Assembly: GCA_902778665.1 (NCBI GenBank)
Contig: CACYYN010000033.1
Span: forward strand, 1-64,000
DNA from: Oscillospiraceae bacterium
Lineage (GTDB): Bacteria > Bacillota > Clostridia > Oscillospirales > Oscillospiraceae
Direction of reading: 5' to 3'
Length of the DNA: 64,000 bases
The position numbers were made by a program, and so were the translations under genes. The notes under the pieces are model-generated. The model searched no databases. It was given only the letters and a program-made list of their open reading frames with translations, and was not told the origin of the DNA. How positions within the stretch are numbered: position 1 is the stretch's first letter; every line of letters starts with the position of its first letter. Below, in pieces: positions 59,549 through 64,000 of the stretch.

Positions 59549-62500
59549 CTATTCGGGGATCAGGTTTTCCAGGGTTTCGAAAAGAAGGTCGGGCTGGAGG
59601 GGCTTGCTCAGGTGAGCGTTCAGGCCGGCCATCATGCTTTTCTCCACATCCTCATCAAAGGCGTTGGCCGTGAGAGCGATGATGGGGATTTTTTTTGCGT
59701 CATCTCTGGGCAGGGCACGGATGGCTCTGGTGGCCTCCAGGCCGCCCATAACGGGCATGCGCATATCCATGAGGACGGCGTCATAATAGCCCTCCGGGTG
59801 GGAGGAGAATTTATCCAGGGCGATCTGGCCGTTTTCGGCGAGGTCCGCCTCCATGCCATGCATCTGCAGGACGGTGATGATGATTTCGGCGTTGATGGCC
59901 ATGTCCTCGGCAAGGAGAATTCTTCTGCCGGTCAGCTCCGCCTTGGGTTTCTTTTTTCCGGAAGCTCTGGTTTTGCGTTTGAGCGCATCGCGGAATTCAT
60001 CCATCACGGTTTTGGCAAAGAGGGGTTTGGGCAGGAAGCTGTCCACCCCAGCCTGAATGGCCTTTTCCAGCACGTCATCCCAGCGGTAGGCCGTGAGAAT
60101 GATGATGGCAGAATCATGGCCGACGATGGAACGGATCTGCCGGGTGGTCTCCACCCCGTCCATATCCGGCATCTTCCAGTCGATGAGGATGAGGTTATAG
60201 GGATCCATCCGGGCCTGGCGAAGCTTCACCAGCTCCAGAGCCTCCGCACCGCTCGAAACCGTTTCGGAGGAAATGCCGGCTTTTTCCAGCACCAGTTTTG
60301 CATGCTCGCAGGCTACGGGGTCATCGTCAACAATGAGAACGCTCATTTCATGAGGCTGTATCTCCTCATCGTCTCCGGTGTCCACTCTGTCGGTATCCAT
60401 GAGGGTGACGGTGACGGTAAAGGTGGTGCCGACGCCCTTTTCACTCTGCACTTCAATGTGCCCGTTCATCAGCTCCACAATGTTTTTGGTGATGGCCATG
60501 CCCAGGCCGGTGCTGCCGAAACGGTTGGAGACGGAGGTGTCTTCCTGGGTGAAGGAGTCAAACAGATGGGGGAGAAAGTCTTTGCTCATGCCGACGCCGG
60601 TGTCGGCAATGGTGAAGCAGAGAGCGGATTTGCCGCCGAACTGCCCGGTCCGCTCCACGGTGAGGGAGACCTTGCCGCCCTCCGGGGTGAATTTGACCGC
60701 ATTGCCGAGGATGTTGATGAGCACCTGGCGAAGCTTCATATTGTCGCCGATGTAATAATCGTCCACCTCGCCGTTGATATGGCACTGGTAATCAAGCCCC
60801 TTCTCCTGGCACTGCCCGCTGAACATGGTGTTGATGGTCTCCAGCAGGCGGGAGAAGGAGAACTCCTCATTTTTCAGCACAAGCCGGCCGGACTCGATGC
60901 GGGACATATCCAGAATATCATTGATCAGGTTCAGAAGATGCTCGGCAGAGGCGTCAATCTTCTCCAGATAGGCTTTGGTCTTTTCCGGCGTTTCGGGATC
61001 GTTGAGGGCAATGTTGTCCAGCCCGATGATGGCATTCATGGGGGTGCGGATTTCATGGCTCATGTTGGAGAGGAAGGCCGTCTTGGCCCGGTTGGCCTCC
61101 TCCGCTGCCGTCAGGGCATCACGGAGAGCCTGATTTTTGGCGAGAGACTGTCTTGTCTCCTCATCCACATCGGTAAAGCAGGCGCCCACATTGTGAATGC
61201 GGTGATCGTCAGGGTGCTCCGTATCCGGGACTCTCGCAAAGCGGACCATCTCATAGGATTCCCTCCCGTGGCGGGCAACCTTATAGCGGTAGGAGATGAC
61301 GGGCTCTTTCTGCAGACCCTGACGGATAGCGTCGGGCTGAATGAACTGCAGGAAGTCTTCCAGATAGGGCTTGGCCACATAACGGTTGGCGTAGGCCGTG
61401 ACCGAGGCGAGATAGGGGAAGTGATCCCCCACCCGAAAGCCGTCCTCCAGATCGGCATGGGACTGATAGCAGACACCCCTATCCTCGTCCAGCTCCAGAT
61501 AATAGACACTCCAGTAGTCGGCCGCCAGGGCCGTCATCATCTTCTCCAGCTGTTCGCCTCTCTGCTTTTCCTGAAGGAGCTGATCCTGCAGGGAAAGCCG
61601 GTGCTCCAGTTCCTCCTGCTTGACACGGCTTTCAGCCTCCGAGGTCTCCTTTTCCAGAAGGAGCTTTGCATTCTTCCGTGTCTGGGAGAGGATGAACAGG
61701 AACATGGCAACCAGAGCTGCGACCATCAGCAGAGACTGAACCACGCTCCGCCCGATCATCCGGTTGGAAATGGCGCTGATATTGTCGCTGATCACACTCT
61801 CCCGGATGAGATAGGTGAGCATCCAGTCCGTCCCCTGGACGGGGGCGTAGCTGAGAGTCTCCCGGATGCCGCCATAATTAAAGGAAGCGACACCTCGCCT
61901 GCCTTCGGCAAAGTCAGCGGTCAGGTTTTCGTAGGAATAGCCCTTTTCAAACCGGGCACGCTTCATGGCCTCCAGCAGATTGTCCTCCACCGCGAGACCG
62001 CCGAGAACGGTATTGCTCAGGGCGATGCCGTCAGCGGTGTAGATGTTGCAGAAGGTGGTGTCGGTTGACTCGGAGTGCATGGAAACGCCTTCCAGCATTT
62101 TATCCATGTCGATTTCCGCAAAGCAGGCGATAAATTCTATGCCGTGATAATCAATCCCCTTCAGCGGCACCGCGAAGCAGACCTTTTTGTCTGTGCTGTC
62201 CGGGTTGGAGATGCCGATCTGAGCCTCTGTGAGGGCGGCGTAATCAAAGCGGGTGCTGTTCTCATCCCGGAGTGGGCCGGAGGAGGTATAGAGCCAGCCG
62301 TCAGCCTTGACGAAGGCAAACTTCTCCATATGAAAAAGCTGCTTGATGCGGGTCTGATAGGCCTGGAGATGCTCGGCATCGCTCAGGTCATCAGCCGTCA
62401 TCAGGTTGACAGCCATGTTGATATCATCGATGCTCTGCCGGAGATTGGAAGCAACCACCTGCTCCCTTCTGCCGGCCAGCTCGTCGAGATAAAGAAGGCT

Positions 62501-62635
62501 GACGGAACGCACGGCGGCATCCGTGTCATTTTTCGCCTCGAAGGTCATCCATACGGTGCCGAGCACAAAAATGATCAGCACCAGAAGCCCCCCGACAACC
62601 GCTACGGTAAGGGTGTTTTTTCTTTTCGTCCTCAT
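59549..62635 (-). CDS. Hybrid sensor histidine kinase with two receiver domains
   Basis: The 1028-residue protein has two membrane segments framing an extracellular sensor region of about 250 residues. A coiled coil and a PAS-like region come next, then HisKA with the phospho-His in SNMSHEIRTPMNAI, then HATPase (ADTGVGMSKDFLP, GSTGLGMAITKNIV). Two receiver domains follow, with phospho-Asp in LILIDWKMPDMDG and AVLMDMRMPVMGG. No HPt domain follows. ATG 62635 is chosen because GGAGG lies 9 bases before it. It is probably co-transcribed with the EAL-GGDEF gene. Confidence 0.9.
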   Translation of the reverse strand: MRTKRKNTLTVAVVGGLLVLIIFVLGTVWMTFEAKNDTDAAVRSVSLLYLDELAGRREQVVASNLRQSIDDINMAVNLMTADDLSDAEHLQAYQTRIKQLFHMEKFAFVKADGWLYTSSGPLRDENSTRFDYAALTEAQIGISNPDSTDKKVCFAVPLKGIDYHGIEFIACFAEIDMDKMLEGVSMHSESTDTTFCNIYTADGIALSNTVLGGLAVEDNLLEAMKRARFEKGYSYENLTADFAEGRRGVASFNYGGIRETLSYAPVQGTDWMLTYLIRESVISDNISAISNRMIGRSVVQSLLMVAALVAMFLFILSQTRKNAKLLLEKETSEAESRVKQEELEHRLSLQDQLLQEKQRGEQLEKMMTALAADYWSVYYLELDEDRGVCYQSHADLEDGFRVGDHFPYLASVTAYANRYVAKPYLEDFLQFIQPDAIRQGLQKEPVISYRYKVARHGRESYEMVRFARVPDTEHPDDHRIHNVGACFTDVDEETRQSLAKNQALRDALTAAEEANRAKTAFLSNMSHEIRTPMNAIIGLDNIALNDPETPEKTKAYLEKIDASAEHLLNLINDILDMSRIESGRLVLKNEEFSFSRLLETINTMFSGQCQEKGLDYQCHINGEVDDYYIGDNMKLRQVLINILGNAVKFTPEGGKVSLTVERTGQFGGKSALCFTIADTGVGMSKDFLPHLFDSFTQEDTSVSNRFGSTGLGMAITKNIVELMNGHIEVQSEKGVGTTFTVTVTLMDTDRVDTGDDEEIQPHEMSVLIVDDDPVACEHAKLVLEKAGISSETVSSGAEALELVKLRQARMDPYNLILIDWKMPDMDGVETTRQIRSIVGHDSAIIILTAYRWDDVLEKAIQAGVDSFLPKPLFAKTVMDEFRDALKRKTRASGKKKPKAELTGRRILLAEDMAINAEIIITVLQMHGMEADLAENGQIALDKFSSHPEGYYDAVLMDMRMPVMGGLEATRAIRALPRDDAKKIPIIALTANAFDEDVEKSMMAGLNAHLSKPLQPDLLFETLENLIPE

Positions 62636-62687
62636 ACTGCCAACGCCTCCGCCTGCAGCCTCCCCTTCGGGAGGAATAACGTTTTGA

Positions 62688-64000
62688 TCAGAAAAGTGCA
62701 CAACCGCACTGACGGACTTCCTTCATCCGTGCCAGTGCCGTGTCGGCATCCTGGAAGATGTCCCCTTCCGGATTCTCTCTGTCGGAAAAGGCAATGCCTA
62801 CGCTCAGGGAGAGAGACGGGAGGTCGTCCTCCGGATGCTGCAGGATTTCATTGACCATCTCCACCTTGTCGATGACCTGGCTGCGCATGGCGCTTGTGAC
62901 TCGCGTCATGATGACGACAAATTCGTCATCCCGCAGGCGGCAGATATCATCCACCGAGCGGAAGCTGCTGCGAAGCACCGACGCCACCTTTTTGGTCACC
63001 TCTTCGGCACGCTTTCTCCCTTCCTCCGCACGGAACTTCTCAAACCCGTCAATATCGGCAAGGAGCACGGCAATATGGTCCTTGTCAGAGTCGTGGAAGA
63101 GAATCTCGAAGGCGGTGTGGTTATAAAGCCCGGTGAGAGGATCGTGGAGGGCATCATAGGTGAACTCATTCTTCCCCGTGGGAAGCCTGCCTGCATTAAC
63201 CTTCTCCTCCTGCTCCTCCTTCTCCGCCACCAAGGGTTCAAACTCATCTGCTGGGAGGGGACGGGAGAAGTAGTAGCCCTGCACAATGTCGCACCCCATG
63301 CTCTTGAGGGTGAGCATCTGCTCGGCCGTCTCCACGCCCTCGGCAATGGTGGGCACCTCCAGCGATTCGGCCAGATGGAAGATAACCTCCAGGAGCCTCG
63401 TGTCCTTCCGCTCACGGAAGGCGTTGCGGATAAACTGCATGTCCAGCTTCAGGGCGTCAATGGGCAGATCGGAAATCATATTCAGGGAGGAGTAGCCCGT
63501 GCCGAAATCGTCCATCTCGATGCGGAAGCCCTTTCCTCTCAGCTGCTTCACGGTGCTGACGATCTGGGCGGAATCCTCTGTGTAGGCAGACTCCGTGATC
63601 TCCAAAAGCAGCTCCCGGTGCTCCAGACCGTTGCGAGCAACAATGTCGTCCAGCTTCTCAATAAAGTAGGGGTCGTACATATCGATGCGGGAGATGTTGA
63701 CCGAAACCGGGACCGACACCCCGAACCGTTCCTTCCAGTCACGAATCTGGGCGGCGGCTTCATTCCACACATAATTGTCCAGCTCCTGGATGAGCCCGTT
63801 CTTCTCAAAAACGGGGATAAACGCCCCCGGGCTCACCATGCCCCGCTTCGGATGCTTCCAGCGGACGAGAGCCTCGGCACTGCTGAGCACCGGCTCACTC
63901 CGGGTGATGTCATACTTGGGCTGGTAATAGACAAGAAACTGCTTTTCCCGGATGGCCGCAGCAAAATCCTCCAGCAGCTCTTCCGCATGCCGCTCCTGCT
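62688..64000 (-). CDS. EAL-GGDEF cyclic-di-GMP protein, cut by window edge
   Basis: The frame runs off the window end. The visible EAL domain is intact: YYQPKYDITR, EALVRWKHP, NISRIDMYDPY, EITESAYT, EMDDFGTGYSS, KLDMQFI and EGVET, consistent with phosphodiesterase activity. The C-terminal GGDEF-like domain has the strand DIDGFEKFR but the signature reads RLRDDEF, so the first two Gly are lost and cyclase activity is unlikely. The domain order EAL before GGDEF is less common than the reverse. It may sense GTP or act as an allosteric partner. Confidence 0.88.
   Translation of the reverse strand, partial: QERHAEELLEDFAAAIREKQFLVYYQPKYDITRSEPVLSSAEALVRWKHPKRGMVSPGAFIPVFEKNGLIQELDNYVWNEAAAQIRDWKERFGVSVPVSVNISRIDMYDPYFIEKLDDIVARNGLEHRELLLEITESAYTEDSAQIVSTVKQLRGKGFRIEMDDFGTGYSSLNMISDLPIDALKLDMQFIRNAFRERKDTRLLEVIFHLAESLEVPTIAEGVETAEQMLTLKSMGCDIVQGYYFSRPLPADEFEPLVAEKEEQEEKVNAGRLPTGKNEFTYDALHDPLTGLYNHTAFEILFHDSDKDHIAVLLADIDGFEKFRAEEGRKRAEEVTKKVASVLRSSFRSVDDICRLRDDEFVVIMTRVTSAMRSQVIDKVEMVNEILQHPEDDLPSLSLSVGIAFSDRENPEGDIFQDADTALARMKEVRQCGCALF

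Overview
The window looks like a Clostridia genome, most likely a gut Lachnospiraceae-type Firmicute. This is inferred from strong AAGGAG-type ribosome sites, consensus sigma-A promoters, two RecD2 helicases, a phosphoglycerol-transferase/LTA-synthase-like enzyme, Rbs-type ABC transport, and a mobile SOS-like module of a kind common in that group. Most of the window has medium to high G+C; 5.9-16.6 kb is visibly A+T rich and looks acquired. No rRNA, tRNA or CRISPR array was seen.  Layout. (1) 1-4.65 kb, minus strand: end of a mobile element, with a Cys-rich small protein, a sigma-like HTH protein, a leader with two terminators, and an SOS-like operon (S24/LexA-like repressor, Y-family polymerase, UmuC-associated protein, YpsA/SLOG protein, 74-aa protein). 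Its promoter overlaps a palindrome. (2) 5.0-6.1 kb: insertion-sequence debris (IS66 C-terminus, a truncated DDE transposase, another gene tail). (3) 6.2-16.5 kb, minus strand: an A+T-rich ten-gene operon for uptake and breakdown of a ureide- or hydantoin-like compound: YheO-type regulator, allantoate-amidohydrolase-like M20 enzyme, SDR, epimerase, RbsB/A/C-like ABC importer, second M20 amidohydrolase, allantoinase-like enzyme and RidA. A 17-bp-spaced promoter whose -35 box lies in a perfect palindrome drives it. (4) 16.7-25.6 kb, plus strand: a probable structured RNA, a type I restriction-modification operon (hsdR-hsdM-hsdS), two unknown small proteins, an exported protein, a broken SRAP gene and a zinc-ribbon protein. 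(5) 25.7-40 kb: housekeeping and envelope genes (esterase, asparaginase, a gene split by an in-frame TGA, spermidine-synthase-like protein, two leucine-rich-repeat-like exported paralogues, flavodoxin, uracil-DNA glycosylase, ferredoxin-type aldo-keto reductase, LOG protein, orphan antitoxin, ROK kinase, nitroreductase). (6) 40.3-47.1 kb: P-loop kinase, aldo-keto reductase, recD2, and a DUF2974-msrA-nucleotidase-phosphatase operon. (7) 47.1-47.75 kb: a gene-free stretch with a promoter, long-range pairing and terminators on the plus strand, read here as a new non-coding RNA candidate. (8) 47.7-59.5 kb: PHP phosphoesterase group, an HD-uvrA-recD2 repair operon, small membrane proteins and an LTA-synthase-like enzyme. 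(9) 59.5-64 kb: a hybrid histidine kinase and an EAL-GGDEF protein cut by the window edge.  How the parts work together. DNA-damage functions are abundant (SOS-like operon, ung, uvrA, two recD2, a dead SRAP gene). The A+T-rich operon reads as a self-contained transport-and-hydrolysis unit under its own regulator. The best candidates for undescribed biology are the two structured RNA candidates (16743-16914 and about 47291-47660), the conserved-loop hairpin repeat at 5.05 and 56.65 kb, and the ureide-type operon.
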